Part shown: one piece after another, positions 1 to 7,951 of the stretch | Position numbering within the stretch: the first letter of the stretch is position 1 | How the letters are laid out: every line of letters starts with the position of its first letter | DNA from: Gammaproteobacteria bacterium | GTDB taxonomy: Bacteria; Pseudomonadota; Gammaproteobacteria; UBA6429; Thiohalophilaceae | DNA: 64,000 nucleotides | Reading direction: 5' to 3' | NCBI GenBank assembly: GCA_016125505.1 | Contig: WGLP01000002.1 | Span: 1,148,082-1,212,081 of the forward strand | Made by a program: the position numbers and the translations under genes | Notes under the pieces: generated by a model | Databases searched by the model: none | The model's input: only the letters and a program-made list of their open reading frames with translations | Told to the model about the DNA's origin: nothing

Positions 1-824
1 GCCCATAATTCAGGCAATGCGCCGTGTTGGAGTTCCGGCGGGACGGCCTGCCCGAGAAACTGCAACGCGGCGTAGAGCAGGGGGCTGGCCTGGTCCTGAT
101 TCAATGCCGGGGCGAAGGTCTGTTTACTCAATTTTTCACCCTTGGCAGTAACCGCCACGGGATGGTGCGCATAGCCGGGACTGGGCAGGCCAAGCAGGGC
201 CTGAATCAGCCGTTGCCGAGGAGTGGAATCCAGCAGATCGGCTCCGCGCACCACTTCGGTCATCCCTTGTTCGGCGTCATCGAACCCGGTCGCCAGTTGA
301 TAGGCGACGTAGCCGTCCGCCCGCAACAGGACGAAATCGCCTGCCTCCGTGACCGGATCACAGCGCTGCGGTCCCTGAATTTTATCCACGAATTCAATGA
401 TCTCTTCTGGCACGCGCAGTCGCCAGGCGCGGGGAGTTTGGTGCGGGGCCAGGCCATTACGGCAGGTGCCGGGATAGAGGCCGGAAGGGCTGGCCTGGGC
501 GATGTCCTTACGGCTGCAGGCACAGGGATAGGCCAGACCCGCCTGGCGCAATTGCGCCAGGGCGTCTGCATAGTAGCCGTGGCGCTGACTCTGGTAAGTC
601 ACCGGGCCATCCCACTCAAAACCGAAGGCGTCCAGGGTCCGCAGGATAGCGTCACTGGCCCCGGCAACCTCCCGCGGCGGGTCGATGTCTTCAATCCTGA
701 GCCACCATTCGCCACCCTGACTGCGTGCCTCCAGATAACTGGCGGTGGCGGCAATCAGTGAGCCGAAGTGCAGCGGGCCGGTGGGGGATGGGGCAAAGCG
801 ACCTCGGTAAGTAATATCAGTCAT
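1..824 (-). CDS. gluQ: Glutamyl-Q tRNA(Asp) synthetase, 3' end outside the window
   Basis: Activates glutamate and attaches it to queuosine at position 34 of tRNA-Asp. It is a class I aminoacyl-tRNA synthetase fragment without an anticodon-binding domain. Read on the minus strand, the first 274 codons are open. An N-terminal RFAPSPTG stretch leads into HFGS (about residues 19-22, the HIGH-type motif). A CxC...YxxxC zinc-site pattern lies near residues 100-121, and KLSKQ (KMSKS-type) lies near 230. The ATG at 824 overlaps the stop of the upstream nitroreductase by 8 bp (ATGACTGA), which suggests translational coupling. E. coli GluQ is about 300 residues, so roughly 25-30 residues are missing off the edge. 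In E. coli gluQ lies next to dksA; here dksA is about 1.1 kb away, so the association is loosely kept. Also in the window is queF, which makes the queuosine precursor. Confidence 0.9.
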   Translation of the reverse strand, partial: MTDITYRGRFAPSPTGPLHFGSLIAATASYLEARSQGGEWWLRIEDIDPPREVAGASDAILRTLDAFGFEWDGPVTYQSQRHGYYADALAQLRQAGLAYPCACSRKDIAQASPSGLYPGTCRNGLAPHQTPRAWRLRVPEEIIEFVDKIQGPQRCDPVTEAGDFVLLRADGYVAYQLATGFDDAEQGMTEVVRGADLLDSTPRQRLIQALLGLPSPGYAHHPVAVTAKGEKLSKQTFAPALNQDQASPLLYAALQFLGQAVPPELQHGALPELW

Positions 825-1482
825 ACCAGCGGGTAAAGGTCTCGACGGGTTCGCGCGCCTGGCGGAACTGATTCACCGCCTGCGACATGTCCGCATAACC
901 CAGGGCCATGCCGCAGACCACGGCCACCTCGCTCGATAGCCCCAGGAGTTCGCGGACCTCATCCGGGTATTCGGCCAGGGAGGCCTGGGGGCAGGTATCC
1001 AGGCCCAGGGCCTTGGCGGCCAGCATCACGTTCTGGATAAACATGCCCAGATCCATCCAGGAGCCCTGGTTAAGTTGCTTATCGATCAGGAATATCAGAC
1101 CGACGGGCGCGCCGAAAAAACGGTAATTATTCTCCCAGGCGATCTTCTGGCGGTCCTTGTCGTCGCGGGCGATACCCAGCGCGGTATACAGCGCCTTGCC
1201 GCACGCAATCCGGCGCCGGCGATACGGGTCCACCCAGGTATCCGGGTAGTAGGCGTAGTCTGGATTGGGATCGATATGCTGCTCCCGCCGGGCGAGCAGG
1301 CGCTGAGTCAGGCTTGCCTTGGTGTCGCCGCGCAGCACCGCGACCTGCCAGGGCTGGGTATTGGTGCCGGACGGTGCCCAGCGCGCCGCAGCCAGGATCT
1401 CGCGGATCAGTTCGTCGCCCACCGGCTTGTCGAGAAAGGCGCGAACGCAGAGTCTTGCCTGCATGACCTGTAAGGTGTCCAT
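817..1482 (-). CDS. Nitroreductase family FMN oxidoreductase
   Basis: A 221-residue NAD(P)H-dependent flavoprotein of the nitroreductase fold, expected to be cytosolic. Family features visible are the N-terminal R-x-x-VRAF-type FMN phosphate-binding segment (here RLCVRAFLDKPV, with C where many members have S), the APSGTNTQPW motif near residues 36-45, and a C-terminal VVCGMALGYAD segment. Length is normal for the family. The physiological substrate cannot be read from sequence; BluB, NfsB and RutE-like subgroups were considered and none is clearly supported. The gene overlaps gluQ by 8 bp downstream and diverges from the DUF3579 gene across about 106 bp. Confidence 0.88.
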   Translation of the reverse strand: MDTLQVMQARLCVRAFLDKPVGDELIREILAAARWAPSGTNTQPWQVAVLRGDTKASLTQRLLARREQHIDPNPDYAYYPDTWVDPYRRRRIACGKALYTALGIARDDKDRQKIAWENNYRFFGAPVGLIFLIDKQLNQGSWMDLGMFIQNVMLAAKALGLDTCPQASLAEYPDEVRELLGLSSEVAVVCGMALGYADMSQAVNQFRQAREPVETFTRWYD

Positions 1483-1588
1483 GAGTCTGTTTTCACCTGC
1501 TGGTTAATATGAAAGCGCTAAAGAAAACCGAATTTATGCCGAAGTTTTTGCATACATTTCACACTGATGCAAGACAGGAAAAACGGCG

Positions 1589-1894
1589 ATGTCGGACGAC
1601 AGAGTGGTCATACATGGTACGCGGGAGGATGGCAGCAAGCTACGTCCGGGCGACTGGATCGAGCGATTGTCGTCGACACTGGCCAGCTTCAGCAGTGACC
1701 GGCGTTTACGTTACAACGTCAGCGTCAAGCCGTGCATGATCGATGGTCAGAAGTGCCTGGTAGTGGCGCGTTGTCTGGCGGAAGTGGACCCACAGGCCTA
1801 CCAGTTCATTATGGCGTTTGCCGAGAGCAACCGTTTGCGAGTACAGATCGATCGCCGGCAGGGCGAACGGGCATTAGCGTGTCCCGCCGCGTGA
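1589..1894 (+). CDS. DUF3579 family protein
   Basis: A small soluble protein of 101 residues that resembles the DUF3579 family, common in beta- and gammaproteobacteria and without assigned function. The N-terminal pattern of hydrophobic strands (VVIHGTREDG) followed by RPGDWIERL and a central RLRYNVSVKPCMIDGQKCLVV core fits that family. The ATG is preceded by AGGAAAA at a good distance. It stands alone, convergent with dksA 15 bp downstream. Confidence 0.7.
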   Translation: MSDDRVVIHGTREDGSKLRPGDWIERLSSTLASFSSDRRLRYNVSVKPCMIDGQKCLVVARCLAEVDPQAYQFIMAFAESNRLRVQIDRRQGERALACPAA

Positions 1895-1909
1895 ACGGCG
1901 CTGACTGAA

Positions 1910-2524
1910 TTAAAACCGCTGTTTTTCGCGGATCTCGTCCAGGCTCTTGCAGTCGATACACAAGGTCGCGGTGGGACGGGCTTCCAGACGGCGAACGCCG
2001 ATCTCGATACCGCATTCTTCGCAGTAACCGTATTCACCACTATCGATTTTTTCCAGGGATTCGTCGATCTTTTTGATCAACTTGCGTTCGCGGTCGCGGG
2101 TGCGCAATTCCATGGTGAACTCGGATTCCTGAGTGGCGCGATCGTTGGGGTCAGGAAAGTTGGCGGCTTCATCCTGCATGTGATGCACGGTGCGATCGAC
2201 TTCTTCCATCAGTTCCTGCTTCCAGTGGCGCAGGATTTGGCGGAAGTGATCCTTCTGTGCGTCATTCATATAGTCTTCGCCGTGCTTCTCTTCGTAGGGA
2301 ATGAAATCGGTAAATTCGCCGCCCTTGCGCTTGCTGGCTTTGGCGCTCGCGGGTTTAGCGCTGGAGGATTTGCTCACAGCGGTTTTTTTAGCAGGGGATT
2401 TTTTTGCGGCGGCGGTTTTTTTCGCCGGCGCTTTCTTGGCCGCCGTCTTCTTCTTGGCGGGCGCCTTCTTCACCGCCGTCTTCTTGGCGGCAGCCTTCTT
2501 TTTGGCCTTCTTCTTCGTGGACAT
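1910..2524 (-). CDS. dksA: RNA polymerase-binding transcription factor DksA with long Lys/Ala/Pro-rich N-terminal tail
   Basis: DksA binds the RNA polymerase secondary channel and, with ppGpp, switches transcription in the stringent response. Residues 71-204 form a normal DksA: coiled coil, tip residues D125, D128 and A130 (equivalent to E. coli D71, D74, A76), and zinc-finger cysteines C168, C171, C189, C192, ending in a canonical DEIREKQRF. Residues 1-68 are an added, low-complexity basic tail built of KKAPAKK/AAKK-like units, similar in composition to histone H1-like or AlgP proteins. The first ATG has no competing downstream start inside the tail until the DksA core, so the tail is probably translated. 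The protein is about 50 residues longer than E. coli DksA (151). The tail could add DNA or nucleic-acid contacts; this is inference. It diverges from cbbY. Confidence 0.95.
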   Translation of the reverse strand: MSTKKKAKKKAAAKKTAVKKAPAKKKTAAKKAPAKKTAAAKKSPAKKTAVSKSSSAKPASAKASKRKGGEFTDFIPYEEKHGEDYMNDAQKDHFRQILRHWKQELMEEVDRTVHHMQDEAANFPDPNDRATQESEFTMELRTRDRERKLIKKIDESLEKIDSGEYGYCEECGIEIGVRRLEARPTATLCIDCKSLDEIREKQRF

Positions 2525-2708
2525 TCAGCATCTCCTGCCAGTCACAAATTCGTCATGTCCGCAGGTCGACATCCACCCTGCGCGAGAAAGGCAGGTATCT
2601 TAATGAAATATTCTGAAAAATCTAGCCTTTTTTACCACATCCGGGAGGGGTGTCAGTTTCCGGGGCTTCGGGTAACCTATGCCATCTTTTGCAGTGGGTG
2701 GTTAAAAA

Positions 2709-3479
2709 ATGATTGAATTACAAGCATTAATCTTCGATGTGGACGGTACCCTGGCGGATACCGAGCGCGACGGGCACCGGGTGGCGTTTAACCGTGCCTT
2801 TGCCGAGGCCAGCCTGGACTGGGACTGGTCCGTTGAACTCTACGGGAAATTGCTGGCGGTGACCGGCGGCAAAGAGCGCATTCGCCACTACCTGGATGTC
2901 TATAACACCGGTTTTAAGCGCCCGGCCAAGCTGGATGAATTTATCGCCGGCCTGCACAAGGCCAAGACCCGGCATTACACCGAGCTGCTGGCGACCGGCG
3001 CGATCCCCTTGCGCCCCGGGGTCAAACGCCTGCTGGCGGAGGCCAGCGACGCCGGGCTGCGGCTGGCCATCGCCACCACCACCACGCCGGAAAATGTCGA
3101 CGCCTTGTTACAAAACACCCTGGGCGCGGGCTGGGAACAGGTCTTCGAAATCATCGCGGCCGGCGATATCGTCCCCGCGAAAAAGCCGGCACCGGATATT
3201 TACCATTACACCCTGCAACACATGCAACTGGACGCGCCGCAATGCCTGGCGTTTGAAGATTCCGAGAACGGGATTCATGCTACCCGTGGCGCCGATCTGG
3301 CCACACTGGTCACCGTGAACAGTTACACCCAGGATCATCCATTTCCGCAAGCCGCCATCGTGCTCGATAGCCTGGGCGAACCGGAGGCACCGTTTACGGT
3401 GCTGGAGGGCGATGCCAATGGCTTCAAGTATGTCAACGTCGACTTTCTGAAATACCTGCATCAGAGCGTCTACGCTTAA
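2709..3479 (+). CDS. cbbY: HAD-superfamily phosphatase, CbbY type
   Basis: A HAD subfamily IA phosphatase of 256 residues. CbbY proteins remove the 1-phosphate of xylulose-1,5-bisphosphate, a RuBisCO misfire inhibitor, and are often coded with Calvin cycle genes. Motif I is DVDGT (residues 10-14), motif II is the TTTT run at 123-126, motif III is the Lys in VPAKKPAPD (153-163) and motif IV is FEDSENG (182-188). The helical cap lies between residues 17 and 100. The match in overall layout, including the C-terminal segment after motif IV, is to CbbY rather than to Gph or beta-PGM. No RuBisCO gene is in the window, so the Calvin role is inferred. The aminotransferase gene begins 5 bp after its stop. 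Confidence 0.85.
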   Translation: MIELQALIFDVDGTLADTERDGHRVAFNRAFAEASLDWDWSVELYGKLLAVTGGKERIRHYLDVYNTGFKRPAKLDEFIAGLHKAKTRHYTELLATGAIPLRPGVKRLLAEASDAGLRLAIATTTTPENVDALLQNTLGAGWEQVFEIIAAGDIVPAKKPAPDIYHYTLQHMQLDAPQCLAFEDSENGIHATRGADLATLVTVNSYTQDHPFPQAAIVLDSLGEPEAPFTVLEGDANGFKYVNVDFLKYLHQSVYA

Positions 3480-3483
3480 CACG

Positions 3484-4641
3484 ATGCTGCCACATTCCTC
3501 GCGAACGGATGCCATCCATGCGTTTCAGGTGATGCGCCTGCTGGCGCGGGCACGTGAACTGGAACAACAGGGACGTGATATCGTGCACATGGAGATCGGA
3601 GAACCGGATTTCCCGACACCCGAACCGGTGGTCAAAGCGGCGCAAGCCGCCATTGCCACCGGGCACATGCACTATACGCCGGCGACGGGTCTGCCCGCGC
3701 TGAAGCAGGCGATCGTGCAGTTCTATCGGGATCGTTACGGCGTTACGCTGGAACCGAATCGTATCGTGATTACGCCCGGCGCCTCCGGTGCCTTGCTCCT
3801 AGCGATTGCCGCGGTTGCCGAGACGAATAAAACGATCCTGGTCAGCGACCCCGGTTACCCCTGTAATCGCAACTTCGTGCGTTTCCTGGCCGGACGCACC
3901 AAATCCATTCCAGTGGATTCGACATCGGCATATCAGATCACACTACAGCATCTGCAAACCCATTGGGATGAAGACACGGTCGGTGTCGTGTTGGCGTCAC
4001 CGTCCAATCCCACCGGCACCTTGATCCCGCCGGAACAAATGCAGGCGATCATTCAATTCGTGCGTGACAGGAACGGAATTATCTTCATGGACGAGATCTA
4101 TCATGGCCTGGTGTATACCGATAACGCCGAGACGATATTGAAATATACCGACGATGCCTTCGTCATCAACAGTTTTTCCAAATATTTCGGCATGACGGGT
4201 TGGCGCCTGGGCTGGCTGGTGGCACCTGAAGAGTATGTCACGGCCATCGACAACTTTGCCCAGAATATTTTTCTCGCCGCACCCACACCCTCACAGCACG
4301 CGGCGCTTGCCGCGTTTGCGCCGGAGAACATCGCTATCCTTGAATCACGTCGCATCGAATTCCAGCGGCGACGCGACTACCTGCTGCCGGCCCTGCGCGA
4401 GCTCGGGTTTAAGATTACCGTCGAACCGCAGGGCGCATTCTATATTTACTGCGATTGCAGCCATTTCACTCAGGACAGTATGCAATTTGTCGAAGACCTG
4501 CTTGAACAGATTGGTGTCGCCATCACGCCCGGTGCCGACTTCGGCGACTACAAGGCCAGCACGCATGTGCGTGTGGCGTATACCACGTCGCTGGAACGAT
4601 TGGTGGAAGGTGTTGAGAGGTTGAAAGAATTTTTGAGGTAG
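3484..4641 (+). CDS. Class I/II pyridoxal-phosphate aminotransferase
   Basis: A 385-residue fold-type I PLP enzyme, cytosolic. The Schiff-base lysine is K233 in SFSKYFGMTGWR. N175 in SPSNPTG, D203 and Y206 in FMDEIY are the usual cofactor contacts, and an arginine in the C-terminal HVRVAYT binds the substrate carboxylate. The N-terminal MEIGEPDFPTP segment is typical of the aspartate/alanine aminotransferase Igamma group. Substrate specificity cannot be fixed; a second aspartate-type enzyme is coded at 55408-56595. It follows cbbY by 5 bp, so the two are probably co-transcribed, although no functional link is obvious. Confidence 0.88.
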   Translation: MLPHSSRTDAIHAFQVMRLLARARELEQQGRDIVHMEIGEPDFPTPEPVVKAAQAAIATGHMHYTPATGLPALKQAIVQFYRDRYGVTLEPNRIVITPGASGALLLAIAAVAETNKTILVSDPGYPCNRNFVRFLAGRTKSIPVDSTSAYQITLQHLQTHWDEDTVGVVLASPSNPTGTLIPPEQMQAIIQFVRDRNGIIFMDEIYHGLVYTDNAETILKYTDDAFVINSFSKYFGMTGWRLGWLVAPEEYVTAIDNFAQNIFLAAPTPSQHAALAAFAPENIAILESRRIEFQRRRDYLLPALRELGFKITVEPQGAFYIYCDCSHFTQDSMQFVEDLLEQIGVAITPGADFGDYKASTHVRVAYTTSLERLVEGVERLKEFLR

Positions 4642-4676
4642 TTGATGTTTCGCCTGCCACTGCGTGGCTTTGGCGC

Positions 4677-4708
4677 CCCACTTTCTTTGTGCGAACAAAG
4701 AAAGTGGG
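4677..4708. repeat. REP-like palindrome A
   Basis: A perfect inverted repeat with arms CCCACTTTCTTTGT (4677-4690) and ACAAAGAAAGTGGG (4695-4708) and loop GCGA. It lies 35 bp after the aminotransferase stop. It could act as a transcription terminator-like hairpin, but there is no T-run. Its core ACTTTCTTTG is nearly the same as that of the palindrome at 5152-5185, which suggests one dispersed family. Confidence 0.7.
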
Positions 4709-5151
4709 CAAAGAAAATCGCCCCACGATTGCCAAACGTTCTTGATTTATTGGCTGTACTCATGGGCGCTGTGATATTCGACTTCCTGTCTCATATCACA
4801 GGCTCGGCATCCCTGCCTCGCCCCTGCGGGCGCCACTTGCGTTCAGCCAAAAATCCCTCACGGCAATCGCATGGGGGTTATCCACTGAGAAATAACAGAG
4901 CAACAAATTACATTACGTTCTCTCATCTGGCTAAGTGAAGAAACCCCATGCTGTCGCAACAGATGCGCGTTGAAACAGCGCAGGTTGCGCCCGCAGGGTG
5001 GCGGCAGGGACGCCGCCAGTCAGCAGACTGGACAAGGAGGAGGTGAGACTGGAGGTCGAGAGACTGGCCTGGGCCATGTCCTGTCTGCTGACCGCCCGAG
5101 CAGTTTCATAAGCAAGGCTGTGGTTTGCGACAGCGGGTGTCATTTCTTTTG

Positions 5152-5185
5152 GTGACTTTTCTTTGGACAAGCAAAGAAAAGTCAC
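5152..5185. repeat. REP-like palindrome B
   Basis: A perfect inverted repeat, arms GTGACTTTTCTTTG (5152-5165) and CAAAGAAAAGTCAC (5172-5185), spacer GACAAG. It lies 39 bp beyond the 3' end of cysZ. Sequences of this look (TTTCTTTGG then GCAAAGAAA) recur between genes in many gammaproteobacterial genomes; I recall this rather than having searched. Confidence 0.7.
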
Positions 5186-5224
5186 TCGCTTCAGCGGCGT
5201 AGCCGCGGGCGAAAATAAAAGAAA

Positions 5225-5950
5225 TCAAGAACGCGTCAGCGGAAACTTCTCCACCCGCATGGCCGTGGCCCCGGCTACGGCAACTGGCATGACGATGAAA
5301 TTAAAGATCGGGATCATGGTGGCAACGGTCACGGCGGCACCGAAGCTGAGCGAGAGCATGCGTTTGCCGGCGATGTGTTTGCGAATGTCAGAGAAGGTCA
5401 GTCCATAGTTACCCATGGGATAGTCGAGATATTCGCTGCTGAACATCCAGGCTCCGAAGATGAACCATAAGAACGGCGCTATTGGTGCTATCAACCATGA
5501 CGCAATGAATAACGGGATTGACCATAATGCATAGTATCCCCATTTTTTTAGCTCACTCAGTACCATGACGCCGAACTCAGCCCAGAATTTGCGTTCACTG
5601 CCGATGGGTGAGGAACCGGTGAGATGTTTTTCCACCGCGGCGGCGAGGTAGCTGTTAAATGGTGCGCCCACCAGATTGGCGACGAAAGAGAAACTGAAAA
5701 ACATGATGAGGATGGCCAGCAGGTAAATAAACGGCTTAACGATTTTAGTAAGCCATGCCCACCATCCGGATAAGTGAGACATAAACTGACTGACGATAAA
5801 GTCAGAAAGGTCGCCAGCCAACCAGAATAAGATGGCAAACAGGACGATATTGATGAATAACGGTATGAGCACATAGCGTTTAACACCGGGCTTGCTCAAC
5901 AGACGCAGACCTTGCATGAAATAACCCAGACCGCCAATAGGATTGCTCAT
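5225..5950 (-). CDS. cysZ: Sulfate transporter CysZ family membrane protein
   Basis: A 241-residue inner-membrane protein of the CysZ/EI24 family, which in E. coli lets sulfate into the cell for cysteine synthesis. Four to six hydrophobic segments are visible (about residues 24-45, 68-95, 140-170 and 200-225). The N-terminal GLGYFMQGLRLLSKPGVKRYVLIPL and the VGAPFNSYLAAAVEK segment are typical. The ATG overlaps the stop of the upstream ribulokinase-like gene by 4 bp (ATGA), so the two are translationally coupled in a queF-kinase-cysZ run on the minus strand. Confidence 0.85.
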   Translation of the reverse strand: MSNPIGGLGYFMQGLRLLSKPGVKRYVLIPLFINIVLFAILFWLAGDLSDFIVSQFMSHLSGWWAWLTKIVKPFIYLLAILIMFFSFSFVANLVGAPFNSYLAAAVEKHLTGSSPIGSERKFWAEFGVMVLSELKKWGYYALWSIPLFIASWLIAPIAPFLWFIFGAWMFSSEYLDYPMGNYGLTFSDIRKHIAGKRMLSLSFGAAVTVATMIPIFNFIVMPVAVAGATAMRVEKFPLTRS

Positions 5951-7275
5951 ATACCGATTTCCTTGTTGTTTCTGTATCCGCGTTTTGCCAGTAAGGCGCT
6001 GCCGTAAGCCGCTTCGGTGTGCGCGGCAGCCGGCATGTCAACTTGCAATTGTTGCGAACGAAGCTGTGTCCATGCGCGATTTTTGGCGCCGCCACCGACG
6101 GTACGCACTGAGACCGGATAGGGCGCGCCGAGTTCATGTAACAGACGATAAGCATTGTATTCGATCCGGGCGATGCCTTCTAACAGGCCCTGAAAAAACT
6201 GCACATCGTCGTTGGGGCGGGGGTTGAGCCGTGGTTCCAGATCCGGGGCATTGACGGGAAACCGTTCGCCGGTCGCCGGCAGGGGATAATAATCCAGGCC
6301 TGTAGGGTGCAAGGGATCAATGCGTGCGCTCATGTCATGCATTTGCGCGTCCGTGAAATATTGCCGTAACACCGCACCGCCGCTGTTGGAGGCGCCGCCG
6401 ACCAGCCAGTAATCGCCGAAAGGTTGACTGTAGACACCGTAGTTCGGTGCAGACACCGGTTTATCGCTGATGACTTTGCAAACCAGCGTCGAACCGAGCG
6501 AGGTGACCGCATCCCCGATGCGGTGTGCGCCGGTCGCGATAATCGCAGCGGTGGAGTCAGTGGTGCCGCTGACGATCCGAACATCAGTTGGTAAATCGAA
6601 TGAGTGTGCAATCTCGGTTGTGATTGTGCCGATGACTTGCCCGGGTGGTACCACACTGGGCAGCCAATTCTCCGGAATGCCAAGTTGTGCGATCCACGCG
6701 GGCCAGGTCTGCGTGACGGGGTCGTAGCCGGTCTTGAGACAATTGTTGCTGTCGCTGAACCCGGCGTGTTGACTCAATTGGAAACTCAACCAATCCGCCT
6801 GGTGCATGACATGGCGCACGGGCTGGCTGGGATTGTGTTCGCGCAACCACATGATTTTGGGTAGGCCGGCGCTGACGGCATTCACGGGGTTATCGGCGGG
6901 CGCCACCGCTTGCACCCGGGCCAGTTGTTCGCTGGCGCTGGCGTCGTTATACATCAGGGCTGTGGTCAGCGGCTGCCCCTGGGCATCGGTCAGCAGCACC
7001 GTGGCGGATGTCCCGTCGATGGCAATGGCGCGCACGGCGCGACGATCGAGGGTTCGCAATAAATCAGTGAGGACGCCCTGGCAGACAGTCCACCAGATTG
7101 CAGGGGATTGTTCCCGGCCATGATCCTGTGGTTCCGGAGACGGTAGATCCTGGCGGGCTTCACTGAGGGGATTAGCGTGTTCGTCGATGGCGATGGCGCG
7201 GATGCCCGAGGTCCCGACATCGATACCAATATATATATTAGTGTGGCCTAATTCTGAACGGGGTGACTGCGGCAA
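5947..7275 (-). CDS. FGGY carbohydrate kinase, probable D-ribulokinase (SePSK/XK-1 type)
   Basis: A 442-residue sugar kinase that uses ATP to phosphorylate a ketopentose. Motif GIDVGTSG (residues 17-24, D19) and GTTDSTAA (237-244, catalytic D240) are the two FGGY active-site segments. Stretches AIDGTS, SLGST, GLDYYPLP, GERFPV and VGGGAKN match what I remember of the Synechococcus SePSK/plant XK-1 D-ribulose kinases rather than XylB or AraB. Start is taken as TTG at 7275, one base after the queF stop; no upstream ATG/GTG is available and no strong ribosome-binding site is seen. Expected product is D-ribulose 5-phosphate, which would feed the pentose-phosphate or Calvin pathway. Confidence 0.75.
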   Translation of the reverse strand: MPQSPRSELGHTNIYIGIDVGTSGIRAIAIDEHANPLSEARQDLPSPEPQDHGREQSPAIWWTVCQGVLTDLLRTLDRRAVRAIAIDGTSATVLLTDAQGQPLTTALMYNDASASEQLARVQAVAPADNPVNAVSAGLPKIMWLREHNPSQPVRHVMHQADWLSFQLSQHAGFSDSNNCLKTGYDPVTQTWPAWIAQLGIPENWLPSVVPPGQVIGTITTEIAHSFDLPTDVRIVSGTTDSTAAIIATGAHRIGDAVTSLGSTLVCKVISDKPVSAPNYGVYSQPFGDYWLVGGASNSGGAVLRQYFTDAQMHDMSARIDPLHPTGLDYYPLPATGERFPVNAPDLEPRLNPRPNDDVQFFQGLLEGIARIEYNAYRLLHELGAPYPVSVRTVGGGAKNRAWTQLRSQQLQVDMPAAAHTEAAYGSALLAKRGYRNNKEIGI

Positions 7276-7276
7276 T

Positions 7277-7666
7277 TTACGGTAAGGTCACGGGCGCGGC
7301 GGGTTGCCAGCGGGCATCGCGGTGTTCGGCCACGACCGTCGTGTAGATGCCGCCGCGTACATTGAATTCCGCCGTGAGCCGCATGAAGCGTGGTGCGGTC
7401 ACCTTGACCAGGTCATCAAGGATGCGATTGGTCACCGCTTCGTGGAAGGCGCCCTCGTCACGGAAAGACCACACGTATAATTTCAATGACTTCAGTTCCA
7501 CACAACGCTGATCCGGCACGTATTCGATCTTGAGCGTGGCAAAATCCGGTTGCCCGGTCTTGGGGCACAGGCAGGTGAACTCCGGTACATCGATGCGGAT
7601 GGTGTAATCCCGCGTCGGCATCGGGTTATCGAAGGTTTCGAGGTCTTTTGAGGGCTGACTTGGCAT
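7277..7666 (-). CDS. queF: NADPH-dependent 7-cyano-7-deazaguanine reductase
   Basis: Reduces preQ0 to preQ1 in queuosine biosynthesis. At 129 residues this is the short, unimodular QueF (YkvM-like). The nucleophile is C34 in [11 protein letters not shown] with D41 as the general acid, and the QueF signature ELKSLKLY follows near residues 58-65. The gene sits just upstream of the kinase gene (1 bp gap). GluQ, also in the window, modifies queuosine in tRNA-Asp, so both ends of this pathway are represented. Confidence 0.93.
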   Translation of the reverse strand: MPSQPSKDLETFDNPMPTRDYTIRIDVPEFTCLCPKTGQPDFATLKIEYVPDQRCVELKSLKLYVWSFRDEGAFHEAVTNRILDDLVKVTAPRFMRLTAEFNVRGGIYTTVVAEHRDARWQPAAPVTLP

Positions 7667-7758
7667 GGGCGAAAGATAACGGAGGTGTGAGAGGAGGACA
7701 AGCCGGTTTTTAAAATTGATGCTGATTTGTTTCTCCAGGCTTACTCAATATGAGGGAC

Positions 7759-7860
7759 GGGACAGACTAGCGTTTGCCAGGACGCGCGGTAAATACATCC
7801 TTGTACGCTCGGCAGCAGCATCCCTGCTGCTGACGGTCCTGGCGAACGCTAGTCTGTCCC
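7759..7860. repeat. Cloverleaf-like inverted-repeat element (MITE/REP-like)
   Basis: Outer 25-bp arms (7759-7783 and 7836-7860) pair with a single mismatch, beginning GGGACAGACTAG and ending CTAGTCTGTCCC. Between them are a small hairpin TACATCCTTGTA (about 7794-7805) and a second one CAGCAGCATCCCTGCTGCTG (about 7813-7832). The transcript or single strand could thus fold as a three-way junction. It occupies much of the gap upstream of smc and codes for nothing convincing. The TACATCC...GTACGCTCGGC core resembles small repeats dispersed in other gammaproteobacteria, as recalled. Confidence 0.75.
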
Positions 7861-7951
7861 CGGAGCGGTTTACGAATTCAGAAGAGATAATGAGTTTGTC
7901 TGTGATGTCAATCTTGTCTGATCCTTGCGGGATCCTGTATCTTTGTCGCCC

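Larger units (their letters stand above)
4642..5224. repeat. Intergenic repeat-bearing region without credible genes
   Basis: These 583 bases between an aminotransferase and the end of cysZ hold several strong inverted repeats and no convincing protein gene. Two hairpins with related cores (4677-4708 and 5152-5185) carry perfect 14-bp arms. A GC hairpin lies at 5000-5017, and a 15-bp near-perfect inverted pair (5019-5033 with 5078-5092, one mismatch) closes a 44-nt loop. Reading frames across these repeats (about 98 codons on plus, 84 on minus) are low-complexity and follow the repeats, so they are taken as spurious. Confidence 0.6.

Noticed and set aside
24..761. Long plus-strand frame of 245 codons
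   Set aside because: It is antisense to gluQ, whose minus-strand frame carries all synthetase motifs.
2180..2716. Plus-strand frame with repeated Phe/Leu/Arg-rich sequence
   Set aside because: Antisense to the lysine-rich tail of dksA; its low-complexity content only mirrors that tail.
4642..5185. Two small frames (plus 4642-4938, minus 4931-5185)
   Set aside because: They run through palindromic repeats, have repeat-driven composition and no credible start signals.
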